In this document: positions 47,094 through 59,649 of the stretch, piece after piece
How the letters are laid out: the number at the start of each line of letters is the position of its first letter
Numbering within the stretch: position 1 is the first letter of the stretch
Source: Streptococcus sp. 29896
GTDB taxonomy: Bacteria; Bacillota; Bacilli; Lactobacillales; Streptococcaceae
DNA length: 64,000 nucleotides
Direction: 5' to 3'
NCBI RefSeq assembly: GCF_032594915.1
Contig: NZ_CP118733.1
Span: 310,001 to 374,000 of the forward strand
Made by a program: the position numbers and the translations under genes
Notes under the pieces: model-generated
The model's input: only the letters and a program-made list of their open reading frames with translations
The model's database searches: none
What the model was told of the DNA's origin: nothing

Positions 47094-47512
47094 TCGATAT
47101 TTTGAAAATTAAAGAGGCGCTTCCTCATCGCTACCCTATGCTCTTGGTCGATCGTGTCCTTGAAGTATCGGAAGATGAGATTGTCGCCCTCAAAAATGTG
47201 ACCATTAACGAGCCCTTCTTCAACGGGCATTTCCCAGATTATCCTGTTATGCCAGGTGTTCTCATCATGGAGGCTTTGGCACAAACCGCAGGTGTCTTGG
47301 AGTTGTCCAAGGAAGAAAATAAGGGCAAGCTGGTCTTTTATGCCGGCATGGATAAGGTTAAATTTAAGAAGCAAGTTGTACCTGGTGACCAGTTGATCAT
47401 GACTGCTAAATTTGTCAAACGCCGTGGAACCATTGCAGTCGTTGAGGCAAAGGCAGAGGTGGACGGAAAACTGGCTGCGTCGGGGGTGTTGACTTTTGCT
47501 ATTGGAAACTAA
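47090..47512 (+). CDS. fabZ: 3-hydroxyacyl-ACP dehydratase
   Basis: The 140-residue hot-dog protein begins with [15 protein letters not shown] and has the catalytic stretch [20 protein letters not shown]. It removes water from 3-hydroxyacyl-ACP. It overlaps accB by ATGA. A 296-bp gap rich in hairpins follows before accC, the only large break in this gene run. Confidence 0.96.
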   Translation: MIDILKIKEALPHRYPMLLVDRVLEVSEDEIVALKNVTINEPFFNGHFPDYPVMPGVLIMEALAQTAGVLELSKEENKGKLVFYAGMDKVKFKKQVVPGDQLIMTAKFVKRRGTIAVVEAKAEVDGKLAASGVLTFAIGN

Positions 47513-47552
47513 ATCAGTTCTCCATTTTATCTTTTATTGCGTCGACGAACGA

Positions 47553-47698
47553 GGAAACTTCGTTTCCTTATTTCCAACTTCAAATAATTTCATCATTATT
47601 TGAACTCGTTTTGCCGTACCCAAGTACTGTCTACAACAATTGATACGAATTTTATTCGTCTCATTTTCAATCTCCAAAGGTTTCCCAAACCTTTGGAG
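47553..47698. repeat. Intergenic hairpin cluster with two-hairpin element, copy B
   Basis: GGAAAC/GTTTCC (47553-47567, loop TTC), spacer with TATTTCC, then TTCAAATAAT/ATTATTTGAA (47579-47604): the layout of 12743-12797 with different stem bases. Two further hairpins follow, ACGAAT/ATTCGT (47645-47659) and a perfect 12-bp CTCCAAAGGTTT/AAACCTTTGGAG (47672-47698). No coding frame is seen in this gap. Confidence 0.65.
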
Positions 47699-47757
47699 CA
47701 AGCACAAAAAGTAAAATGAAGAACTGCTGTTGATAACCATTATTTAATATTCTCACC

Positions 47758-47787
47758 TTGAGATTGTTATAACAATTATTCTATGTT
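47758..47787 (+). promoter_or_regulatory. Possible accC promoter with a palindromic spacer
   Basis: -35 TTGAGA (47758-47763), 18-bp spacer, -10 TATGTT (47782-47787). The spacer holds the perfect palindrome ATTGTTATAACAAT (47763-47776), a possible operator of unknown owner. Confidence 0.45.
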
Positions 47788-47808
47788 AAAAAGGAGATAG
47801 GATTCATC

Positions 47809-49182
47809 ATGTTTGAGAAGATTTTGATTGCCAATCGTGGTGAGATTGCGGTGCGGATTATTCGTGCGGCCAGGGAGTTGGGGATTGCGACGGTGGCTGT
47901 CTATTCAGAGGCTGACAAGGAAGCCCTCCACACTATGTTGGCAGATGAGGCTGTCTGTATCGGTCCAGCCCGTTCGACAGATTCCTATCTCAATATGCAG
48001 GCGGTCATCTCGGCAGCTGTTGTGACAGGTGCCCAGGCTATTCATCCTGGCTTTGGATTTTTGAGTGAAAACTCCAAATTCGCCACCCTCTGTGAAGAGG
48101 TTGGTATCAAGTTCATCGGTCCTTCTGGGACGGTCATGGATACCATGGGTGATAAAATCAATGCTCGGGCAGAGATGATTAAGGCTCAAGTGCCTGTTAT
48201 TCCAGGATCAGACGGTGAAGTCTTAACAAGCCAAGAAGCCCTTGAAATCGCTGAAAAGATTGGCTACCCTGTCATGCTCAAGGCATCGGCTGGTGGTGGC
48301 GGTAAGGGGATTCGTAAGGTGGAAAAAGCCGAAGACCTAGTGCCTGCCTTTGAATCAGCTTCCAGCGAAGCCAAGGCAGCTTTTGGCAACGGTGCCATGT
48401 ATATGGAGCGTGTCGTCTATCCAGCCCGCCACATTGAAGTACAGATTTTGGCAGACCAAAATGGTCATGTCATCCATCTGGGAGAACGGGACTGTTCCCT
48501 TCAACGCAACAACCAGAAGGTCTTGGAAGAAGCTCCGTCGATTGCTATCGGCCAGACCATGCGGGATCGTATCGGTCAAGCAGCAGTGCGGGCTGCCCAG
48601 TCAGTTGGCTATGAAAATGCAGGAACCATTGAGTTCCTATTGGATGAAGCCAAGGGCGAATTTTACTTCATGGAAATGAACACACGGGTGCAGGTGGAAC
48701 ATCCAGTTACCGAGTTTGTCACCGGTGTGGATATTGTCAAGGAGCAAATCAAGATCGCGGCTGGTCAGGAACTCAGCGTCCGTCAAGAAGATGTGAAGAT
48801 TACAGGTCATGCTATTGAATGCCGGATCAATGCTGAAAATCCAGCCTTCAACTTCGCCCCAAGTCCAGGTAAGATTTCCAATCTCTATCTGCCAAGCGGT
48901 GGCGTTGGTTTGCGTGTGGATTCGGCAGTTTATCCGGGCTACACTATTCCGCCTTACTATGATTCTATGATTGCCAAGGTTATCGTGCATGGGGAAAATC
49001 GCTTTGAAGCCCTGATGAAGATGCAGCGAGCCCTCTACGAATTGGAAATTGACGGAGTGATGACCAATACCGACTTTCAGCTGGACTTGATTTCCGACAA
49101 GCGAGTGGTGGCTGGTGATTACGACACCGCCTACCTCATGGAAGAATTTTTACCCCGCTATCAGGAAGAATTAAAAAAGTAA
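47809..49182 (+). CDS. accC: Acetyl-CoA carboxylase, biotin carboxylase subunit
   Basis: The 457-residue ATP-grasp enzyme has ILIANRGEIAVRIIRAARELG at the start (shortened here as the family hallmark), the glycine-rich ASAGGGGKGIR, and EMNTRVQVEHPVTE. It carboxylates the biotin of AccB with bicarbonate. AAAAGGAGATAGG precedes the ATG. accD starts 14 bases after its stop. Confidence 0.96.
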   Translation: MFEKILIANRGEIAVRIIRAARELGIATVAVYSEADKEALHTMLADEAVCIGPARSTDSYLNMQAVISAAVVTGAQAIHPGFGFLSENSKFATLCEEVGIKFIGPSGTVMDTMGDKINARAEMIKAQVPVIPGSDGEVLTSQEALEIAEKIGYPVMLKASAGGGGKGIRKVEKAEDLVPAFESASSEAKAAFGNGAMYMERVVYPARHIEVQILADQNGHVIHLGERDCSLQRNNQKVLEEAPSIAIGQTMRDRIGQAAVRAAQSVGYENAGTIEFLLDEAKGEFYFMEMNTRVQVEHPVTEFVTGVDIVKEQIKIAAGQELSVRQEDVKITGHAIECRINAENPAFNFAPSPGKISNLYLPSGGVGLRVDSAVYPGYTIPPYYDSMIAKVIVHGENRFEALMKMQRALYELEIDGVMTNTDFQLDLISDKRVVAGDYDTAYLMEEFLPRYQEELKK

Positions 49183-49187
49183 ACTAG

Positions 49188-50823
<1,636 letters not shown>

Positions 50824-50833
<10 letters not shown>

Positions 50834-50851
50834 GAAGACCTAGTATTTTTT
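50824..50851 (+). terminator. Terminator of the fab/acc cluster
   Basis: Perfect 11-bp stem AAAATACTAGG / CCTAGTATTTT, loop AAGA, T-run; includes the accA stop. Confidence 0.92.
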
Positions 50852-50897
50852 CGCTAGATTTGATACAATGGATAAAATAGTTTTCAGGAGTTTTTCC

Positions 50898-51359
50898 ATG
50901 TTAGTAAAAGCAGAACTATCAAACGCAGAAGAATTATTGCCTATTCAACACCGAGCCTTTGCAGCTTTATATGAAACCTATCAGGACCAATACAACCCTG
51001 CCATTGAAAGCATGGACTATTTCCAATCACGCTTTGTACGACCAAATTGCAGCTACTATAAGATTGTCGAAGAGGGTCATACAGTCGGACTGGTACGAAC
51101 AACGGTCGCTGAAGATGCAGACCAGGGCTGGCTGGGTCTGATTGGCATTGATCCAGACCACAGAGGAAAAGGCTTTGGTCACAAGGCCATGTTAGAGTTA
51201 GAACAACTTTATCCAACGGTTAAGCGTTTGGTACTCTGTACCGTCTTACAGGAACCCAGATTAGTTGCTTTCTACGAAAAACTCGGTTACAAGGCTATCA
51301 AAACCGAACCTGAACAAGAAGGCATGGATATGGTCTATATGGAGAAGTGGCTAGGATAG
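50898..51359 (+). CDS. GNAT-family N-acetyltransferase
   Basis: The 153-residue protein has the acetyl-CoA motif A region IGIDPDHRGKGFGHKAMLELE and a C-terminal ARLVAFYEKLGYK-type motif (here RLVAFYEKLGYKAI). The substrate is unknown. ATG 50898 is chosen since CAGGAG lies 7 bases upstream; the ATG at 50868 falls next to the promoter-like TGATACAAT (50861-50869). The CPBP gene starts 10 bases after its stop, so the two are co-transcribed. Confidence 0.85.
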   Translation: MLVKAELSNAEELLPIQHRAFAALYETYQDQYNPAIESMDYFQSRFVRPNCSYYKIVEEGHTVGLVRTTVAEDADQGWLGLIGIDPDHRGKGFGHKAMLELEQLYPTVKRLVLCTVLQEPRLVAFYEKLGYKAIKTEPEQEGMDMVYMEKWLG

Positions 51360-51369
51360 GAGGTTGGAA

Positions 51370-52035
51370 ATGTTAGAAACATTCAGTCAACGATTGGAAT
51401 GGATTTGTAGGAAAATCTGGATTTTATTGCAGGCCTTTCTATTATTGCTTCTTGAACTCATTCCAACTTTCATATTGCAAAAATCCACCTCGTCAGTCGC
51501 TCAATGGACTGCCGGCCTATTTTCTATTGCTATTATGGTCTTTATGTGTTGGTTGGCAGAAAGGAAAGGGCTAGCCATTTGGGATAGAAAATTCCTGAAT
51601 TGGAAGGGACTTGGACTGGTTGCACTGACCTTACTGTTCACCAGTCTTTCTACTGCCTTAGGGCATACTATCATGGACCTTCAAGGGATTGAAGATACCG
51701 GTAATCAGATTGGCATTGAAAAGCTGTTACAAACGATTCCTTTTTGGTTAGCCTTTGTCAGAATAGCCTGTCAGGCAGCCATTACCGAGGAGATCATTGT
51801 CAGAGGCTATCTGTTCAAAAAGTTATTTGAAAAGCACAAGATGTTAGGAATTGTAGTATCTGGTTTGATTTTTGCCTTCTTACATGGACCGACAGATTTG
51901 GGATCTTGGATCATTTATGCCAGCCCAGGATTTTTAATGGCTTATCTCTACTACAAGACAGATTACCTCATCTATCCTATAGCAGTGCATTTTATCAATA
52001 ATGCCTGGTCGGTGGTGGCATTTTACTATTTTTAG
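51370..52035 (+). CDS. CPBP-family intramembrane metalloprotease, copy 1
   Basis: The 221-residue multi-pass membrane protein has the CPBP motifs EEIIVRGYLFKKLF (EExxxR) and FAFLHGPTDLG (FxxxH), plus HFINNAW near the end. Such Abi-type proteases occur in bacteriocin self-immunity and protein maturation; the target is unknown here. ATG 51370 follows GGAGG by 6 bases. A close paralogue follows 128 bases downstream. No bacteriocin peptide gene is seen nearby. Confidence 0.87.
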   Translation: MLETFSQRLEWICRKIWILLQAFLLLLLELIPTFILQKSTSSVAQWTAGLFSIAIMVFMCWLAERKGLAIWDRKFLNWKGLGLVALTLLFTSLSTALGHTIMDLQGIEDTGNQIGIEKLLQTIPFWLAFVRIACQAAITEEIIVRGYLFKKLFEKHKMLGIVVSGLIFAFLHGPTDLGSWIIYASPGFLMAYLYYKTDYLIYPIAVHFINNAWSVVAFYYF

Positions 52036-52163
52036 ACGGAATTAGCGGAGCAAGGTGGTACTCGAAATAGGTAAGAGATTAGGCGAGTTGGTCATAAAGA
52101 AAACAAAAAAGCCTGAAGGAGAGGACGGGGCTTAAACCATATGAAAAAGAATAGGAGAAAAGA

Positions 52164-52823
52164 GTGAAAAAAATAAGTCAAGGTATGGAATGGATAGGCA
52201 GAAAGATTTGGGTTATCTTGAGAGCTTTTGGTTTTTTATTGATTTTTGTCATCCCAGATTTGATCCTGGAGCAATCCAAATCGCAGGTTTTTCTGCTGCT
52301 TACAGGGCTTGCGACAGTGGGAATTGTGGTCTTTTTCTGGTGGCGAGCTGAAAAAAATAGCCTTCCCGTCTGGGATTCCAAGATTCTTTCTTGGGATGGA
52401 CTTGCCCTCGTCATCCTAGCCTTTGCAGTTATGCAGTTGATGGATATGTTTGGTTTGTTTTTATTGGAGCTACAAGGAGCAGAAACAACTGCCAATGAGA
52501 CCTTGATTATGGAATCCTTGAAAGGGGTCCCGTTTTGGCTAGCAACCCTGACCACTGCTCTACTACCGGCAGTTGGAGAAGAAGTCATCTTGCGGGGATA
52601 TTTTTTCAAAAAGTTATTTGGTTCCTATGTTGTGTTTGGTATTATCGCCTCAAGCCTTCTTTTTGGATTGCTTCATGGACCAACGGATATCGGTTCATGG
52701 TTGATTTATGCGGGGAGTGGTATTATTTTGTCAACTCTCTATCATAAAACAGGCTATTTGATTTACCCGATTGCAGTGCACTTGGTAAACAATCTAATCG
52801 CAACTATTTTCTATTATCTATAA
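52164..52823 (+). CDS. CPBP-family intramembrane metalloprotease, copy 2
   Basis: The 219-residue paralogue of the preceding gene shares its opening (SQGMEWIGRKIWVILRAF against SQRLEWICRKIWILLQAF), motifs EEVILRGYFFKKLF and FGLLHGPTDIG, and the HLVNNL end. It has several hydrophobic segments. The start is GTG at 52164, with AGGAG 7 bases upstream. Tandem duplication is clear. Role unknown, as for copy 1. Confidence 0.87.
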   Translation: MKKISQGMEWIGRKIWVILRAFGFLLIFVIPDLILEQSKSQVFLLLTGLATVGIVVFFWWRAEKNSLPVWDSKILSWDGLALVILAFAVMQLMDMFGLFLLELQGAETTANETLIMESLKGVPFWLATLTTALLPAVGEEVILRGYFFKKLFGSYVVFGIIASSLLFGLLHGPTDIGSWLIYAGSGIILSTLYHKTGYLIYPIAVHLVNNLIATIFYYL

Positions 52824-52853
52824 AAAAGCGACTCCTAGAAGGAGTCGCTTTTT
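52823..52853. terminator. Bidirectional terminator between the CPBP and PspC genes
   Basis: Perfect 13-bp stem AAAAAGCGACTCC / GGAGTCGCTTTTT, loop TAGAA. Confidence 0.93.
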
Positions 52854-52860
52854 GCATGTT

Positions 52861-53076
52861 TTAGCTGATTTCGGATTTGTCGGGTAAGAGTAGGGCTAAG
52901 ATGATATAGGTGGTTAAAAAGGGTAAATTGGTCACAATTGCTAAGATGACAATAACCCATCGAACATTTTCCAGCTTCCAGCCATAGTTTCCATAGAGAT
53001 CAAAATAATCATAAAGGCCAGCGATGACACCAGAAAGTTCCTTGCGACTTTTATCTTTGTACAATTTCTTTTTCAT
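52861..53076 (-). CDS. PspC-domain small membrane protein
   Basis: The 71-residue protein has the PspC layout: basic start (KKKLYKDKSRKELSGVIAGL), YDYFDLYGNYGW, then one or two hydrophobic stretches (VRWVIVILAIVTN and TTYIILALLLPDK). Small PspC proteins take part in envelope-stress sensing in Gram-positives, though no partner is seen here. It starts 18 bases after serS ends on the same strand, so it may be transcribed with serS under T-box control. Confidence 0.85.
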   Translation of the reverse strand: MKKKLYKDKSRKELSGVIAGLYDYFDLYGNYGWKLENVRWVIVILAIVTNLPFLTTYIILALLLPDKSEIS

Positions 53077-53094
53077 ACTCTTGTCCTCCTAATG

Positions 53095-54577
<1,483 letters not shown>

Positions 54578-54639
54578 CCCTAAATGTACTGACTTGTAAA
54601 CGAAAGTAAAAAATTTTTTAAAACTATAAAAAATCCCTC

Positions 54640-54678
54640 TTACAAGCGCTATCATTATATGTTAATATATTGTTGAAA
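54640..54678 (+). promoter_or_regulatory. Shared surface-protein promoter, copy 4 (collagen-like gene), with cre
   Basis: -35 TTACAA (54640-54645), 17-bp spacer, extended -10 TGT-TAATAT (-10 at 54663-54668), then ATTGTTGAAA. The cre-like TTACAAGCGCTATCAT (54640-54655) matches 15 of 16 consensus positions and starts on the -35, exactly as in copy 3. Confidence 0.78.
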
Positions 54679-57351
54679 TTATCATAGAAAGATATGTAAA
54701 TAACGTAGAAGAGGAGGTTAAAACAACTATAACAATTGGTAATAACTTTTATCTTTGAAATGAAAACGGAGGAACATATGAATAGACAAGATAAAAATTA
54801 TCAAAAACTGTATCATTATTCGATACGTAAGCGAAATTGGGGCGTTGGTTCAGTAGTTGTTGGTGTCTTCCTAGCAGGTATGCTACAAGCTCCAACAGTT
54901 TTGGCAAACTCAGAAGTAGCGGAGGCAGGACCAAACACCGTTTAGGTGCAGCCAACTGCAGAAGATGGAATTGTTATTGATGGGGAAGAAGAGCCTTTAG
55001 CAGTAGCTCCTTCAACAACACAACCGATAGTGCCTGCCTTAACCCCAACTCCATCTCCAACCAATCAAGCTGACCACCATGAAACAGAAATTGACCTGGG
55101 CGAAGAAGAGCAAGCTGCACCACAAGTAACACCTCAAGTAGGGGGATAAGTGAGAGGGGAGGAGGCTAGTGACCTCACAGAAATAACTCAACCGATGGTG
55201 CGAGTAAGGGTTGCAGTGGATCAATCATTTGTTGAGGTAACTTCGACTCAAACGAGTGAGTCTGGAGTGAATGCTTCAAATGTTATTGATAATAATTCTT
55301 CAACATTTTGGAGTTCAAACCATTCACAAATTAATCAAGAGTCTGCACGACAAATGTTGACTGTGAAATTGCTTGAACCTGGAACGATTAGTAAAGTCTT
55401 ATATTCACCAAGATCTGAAAGTGATACTGCGGTTGGTAACGTTGTAAAAGGAAAAATTCAATATAGCCTAGACAAAGAGCGCTGGGAGGATGCAATTCCA
55501 ACTGGTGTTACTCGGATTAGAGATGGCCTGACGAGTGGTCGAGTTGATGGAGCAGCCCATACATTCACGTTGGATGTGAATAGATTACCGAAGTATATTG
55601 AGATTGAACCCGTGGAAGCTCTCTATGTGCGACTAGTTGCATTAGAGACGAAACATTTGGATCCTGCTCAAGAAAATAAGGTAGTTTCAGCTGCTGAGTT
55701 CATGCCATATGCCGAGAAACAAGTTCCTCAGGAAAGTGTAGTTTATTTGGATCCGTCTTTGACAGAGGCGCCATCATATAATGCGACGGATGGCGGAGGC
55801 CGCAATGCTTCATTTGCAACTGACGGTGATAAAAGAACGCTTTGGGCAAGTGCAGATACATCTGAGTATTGGAATAGAACTGCTCCTCAAGCTTTAACAG
55901 TTGGTCTGACTGAAGTGGCGCGTGTTAACAGTATTGATATTACACCACGTCAGGATGGAGACAATTACCGAGTTCATTATACGGGAGATTTGATTAGTGG
56001 GTATATTGAGTATCTAAATTCAGAAGGGAATTGGACTAGAGTTTCTATTGTCGGAGGAACCCCACAGAATGAATTTGTATTCGGAGGCTCACATGATACT
56101 AAAACAGTTACATTTACACCTGTAGAAGCGCAAAAGTTTAGAATTGTTGCAACAAATACTTACCATTGGAATGGAACTGCAAATTATAATAAAATCGTAG
56201 CGATTGCAGAAGTTTACCTAACAGGTACTAAGATTGAGTCTCCAATCACCGAAGCTCCAGTTACAGAGGATCCAGTTACAGAGGATCCAGTCACTGAAGA
56301 TCCAATCACTGAAGGACCTGTTACCGAAGCCCCAATTACTGAAAACTCAGTTACCGAAGATCCGTTGTACGTATTAGGTGAACATGCCTTAATTGAATTG
56401 TCTAAAGAGTTTATCCAAGTGACAGCGGGAGATTCAACTGCATGGCAAAATACGAATGATTGGCCTCGTGGAGTTCAGAATTTAACGAATAGAGATATTG
56501 GAGACGGATCATCTGGTGCAGATAATACGGTTTTGACAGAAATGCTCTGGGGAGGCAGTAAACGGATGCCTCAATCCGTTCATTTTACGTTTACAGAACT
56601 TCAAGATCTTGAAAAACTGGAAATTTACAAACGTCTCAATAACAACGGTACTTTGACCCAATTTTCAGTTACTGTATACGGTGAGAATGACCAGGTAATT
56701 GGAGAAAAGCAAGATGTTACAGTTGCGAAAGAAACTCCAACTGCATCATATTCTTTAGGAAGCTTCAGTGGTATTAAAAAAGTTACAGTAACCTTTAAAC
56801 AAGCAGTCAATGCAAGTGGTCAAGTGACACCGGGTGACTTGACCGTAAAAGGTATAAGTTTCTTCAAGAAAGATTCAGGTATTCGTGGAACTCAAGTTGA
56901 ACGTTCTCACATTCAAGTACAAGCAGAAGATCCAACAGCTTTCCAGTCTGGCTACGGTGTTGAGAGAGTGATTGATGGAAGCTATTCAAACGGAACTGAA
57001 TTGAAGTGGGGTCCAGGTTCGCATCAAAAACGATTGGGACAAAAAGTGACCTTTACTTTAACGGAACCCAAGGCTTTAAGTGGAATTACAGTTTATACTC
57101 GTCCAGATCGTCAAGGCTCAATTGCAGAGTATAAAGTTGTAACGAAATTCCAGGGTCAAGTTGTACAAGAAGAAATCGTTTCATCGATTCATCGTTCAGC
57201 AACTCTGAGTAATTTGGAATTAAATGGCAGCCAGGTTGATAGTGTTGAATTGACATTTATCGAAGCGTTAGATAATGCTGGGAATAGAACGAATCAATTC
57301 CTAACAGTTCGAGAAGTTAAGTTTTATCAAGCGGCGCCACTAGAAAAACCT

Positions 57352-58068
57352 GTTACCGAAGATCCAGTTGCTGAGGACCCAGTCACCGAAGATCCAATTA
57401 CTGAAGATCCGGTTACTGAAGATCCGGTTACTGAAGATCCAGTTGCTGAAGATCCAATCACCGAAGATCCAGTCACCGAAGACCCAGTCACCGAAGATCC
57501 AATTACTGAAGATCCAATTACTGAAGATCCGGTTACTGAAGATCCGGTTACTGAAGATCCAATCACCGAAGATCCAGTTACAGAGGATCCAGTCACCGAA
57601 GATCCGGTTACAGAGGAACCAATCACTGAAGACCCAGTTACAGAGGATCCAGTTACTGAAGATCCGGTTACAGAGGAACCAATCACTGAAGATCCGATCA
57701 CCGAAGATCCAGTTACAGAGGATCCGATCACTGAAAATCCGGTCGCTGAGGAACCAGTCACCGAAGATCCGGTTACAGAGGATCCAGTCACTGAAGATCC
57801 GGTTACCGAAGACCCAGTCACTGAAGACCCAGTTACAGAGGATCCAGTTACTGAAGATCCGGTTACAGAGGATCCAGTTACAGAGGAACCAGTCACTGAA
57901 AATCCAGTTACTGAAGATCCAGTCATCGAAGCCCCAGTTACTGAAGATCCGGTTACAGAGGATCCAGTTATCGAAGCCCCAGTTACTGAAGATCCGGTCA
58001 CCGAAGATCCAGTTACTGAAAATCCGGTTACAGATGAACCAATCACTGAAGATCCAGTTACTGATTCC
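57352..58068 (+). repeat. VTEDP 15-bp tandem repeats
   Basis: About 47 units of V/I-T/A-E-D/E-P, with a smaller block of about 8 units at 56245-56365. Codons vary (GAA/GAG, GAT/GAC, GTT/GTC), so the array is not freshly expanded. A rod-like acidic stalk is expected. Confidence 0.92.
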
Positions 58069-58542
58069 CCTCGAATCTTCACGGATGACACAACCAATAT
58101 TTCTGTAACAGTAAATACTGGTGCCGATGCAGCTGTTGGTATTCAGGTTTCTCAGATGGAAGACTTGCCAGAAGCTGTGGATGGGAAAGATGCAGTTGTC
58201 TATGACATTGAGTTGATTGATGAGGACGGACAACACATTGATGGTGAATTTTCTGCGCTTGTCAAATTGCCAGTAGATGTTAATAAACTCGTTTCACGTG
58301 TTGTCTTCATACCTGAGGGTGGAGAACTGGAAGCTGTTGAATTCGAACAGGTGTATGAAGAAGAAACTGATACAAGCTATGTCACATTTGAAGCTACTCA
58401 CTTCAGTCATTACGCAGTTCTTTACACAACTGTCCATGGCGACGTGATACCTGGTGGATTCTACGATTGGTTCGTAACGACAATTGGTGACCAAGATAGC
58501 GACGACGATGTTGATGAAAATGATGTCCAATCTTGGTTGAAA

Positions 58543-59649
58543 GGACCAAAAGGTGATCAGGGCGAACGCGGTGAGGTTGGCCTACAAGGACCGAAAGGAG
58601 ATAAAGGAGACCCAGGTCAAGCGGGTGCCCAAGGTGAGCGAGGCGAAGCCGGCCCACAAGGGCCGAAAGGGGACAAAGGAGACCCAGGTCAAGCAGGTGT
58701 CCAAGGCGAACGAGGCGAAGTTGGCCCGCAAGGTCCGAAAGGAGATAAAGGAGACCCAGGTCAAGCAGGTGCTCAAGGTGAGCGAGGCGAAGTTGGTCCA
58801 CAAGGACCAAAAGGCGATCCTGGAGATGAAGGTCCAGTCGGTCCGCGTGGTCCACAAGGTGAAGTCGGTCCAGCCGGCCCAGCCGGCCCACAAGGCGAAG
58901 TCGGCCCGGCCGGCCCACAAGGTGAAGTTGGCCCAGCCGGCCCACAAGGTGAGGTTGGCCCAGCCGGCCCACAAGGCGAAGTCGGTCCAGCCGGCCCACA
59001 AGGCGAAGTCGGTCCAGCCGGTCCACAAGGTGAAGTTGGCCCAGCCGGTCCACAAGGTGAAGTTGGCCCAGCCGGCCCCCAAGGTGAAGTTGGCCCAGCC
59101 GGCCCCCAAGGCGAAGTCGGCCCAGCCGGCTCCCAAGGCGAAGTCGGTCCAGCCGGCCCCCAAGGTGAAGTTGGCCCAGCCGGCCCCCAAGGTGAAGTTG
59201 GCCCAGCCGGCCCCCAAGGTGAAGTTGGCCCAGCCGGCCCCCAAGGTGAAGTCGGTCCAACCGGCCCCCAAGGTGAAGCCGGTCCGAAAGGCGATAAGGG
59301 AGACCAAGGTCCAGCCGGTCCAAGAGGTCCCCGTGGTCCACAAGGACCGAAAGGAAGCAAAGGTGACACCGGTGCTCAAGGTCCAAAAGGTGACAAGGGC
59401 GATACAGGTGCCAAAGGCCCCCAAGGTGAAGTCGGTCCAGCCGGCCCCCAAGGCCCAAAAGGTGACAAAGGCGATACAGGAGCTCAAGGCCCCCAAGGTG
59501 AGGCCGGTCCAGTTGGCCCCCAAGGACCAAAAGGTGACAAAGGTGATACAGGAGCTCAAGGTCCACAAGGTGATACTGGCCCAGTCGGCCCACAGGGACC
59601 AAAAGGTGACAAGGGAGACACAGGAGCTCAAGGACCGAAGGGGGATACA
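58543..59649 (+). repeat. Collagen-like Gly-X-Y region
   Basis: 123 uninterrupted Gly-X-Y triplets. Outer parts use [24 protein letters not shown] units; the centre (about 58851-59280) is a near-identical 27-bp unit GEVGPAGPQ repeated about 15 times, so it is the youngest part. A triple helix is expected. Confidence 0.93.

Noticed and set aside
54946..55149. The segment between the two stop codons as a separate small gene starting at GTG
   Set aside because: It continues the low-complexity linker of the surface protein, has no ribosome site, and lacks a fold or a signal peptide.
57352..58068. Regularly spaced short repeats that could suggest a CRISPR array
   Set aside because: The 15-bp units are contiguous, in frame and have no unique spacers; no cas genes are near.
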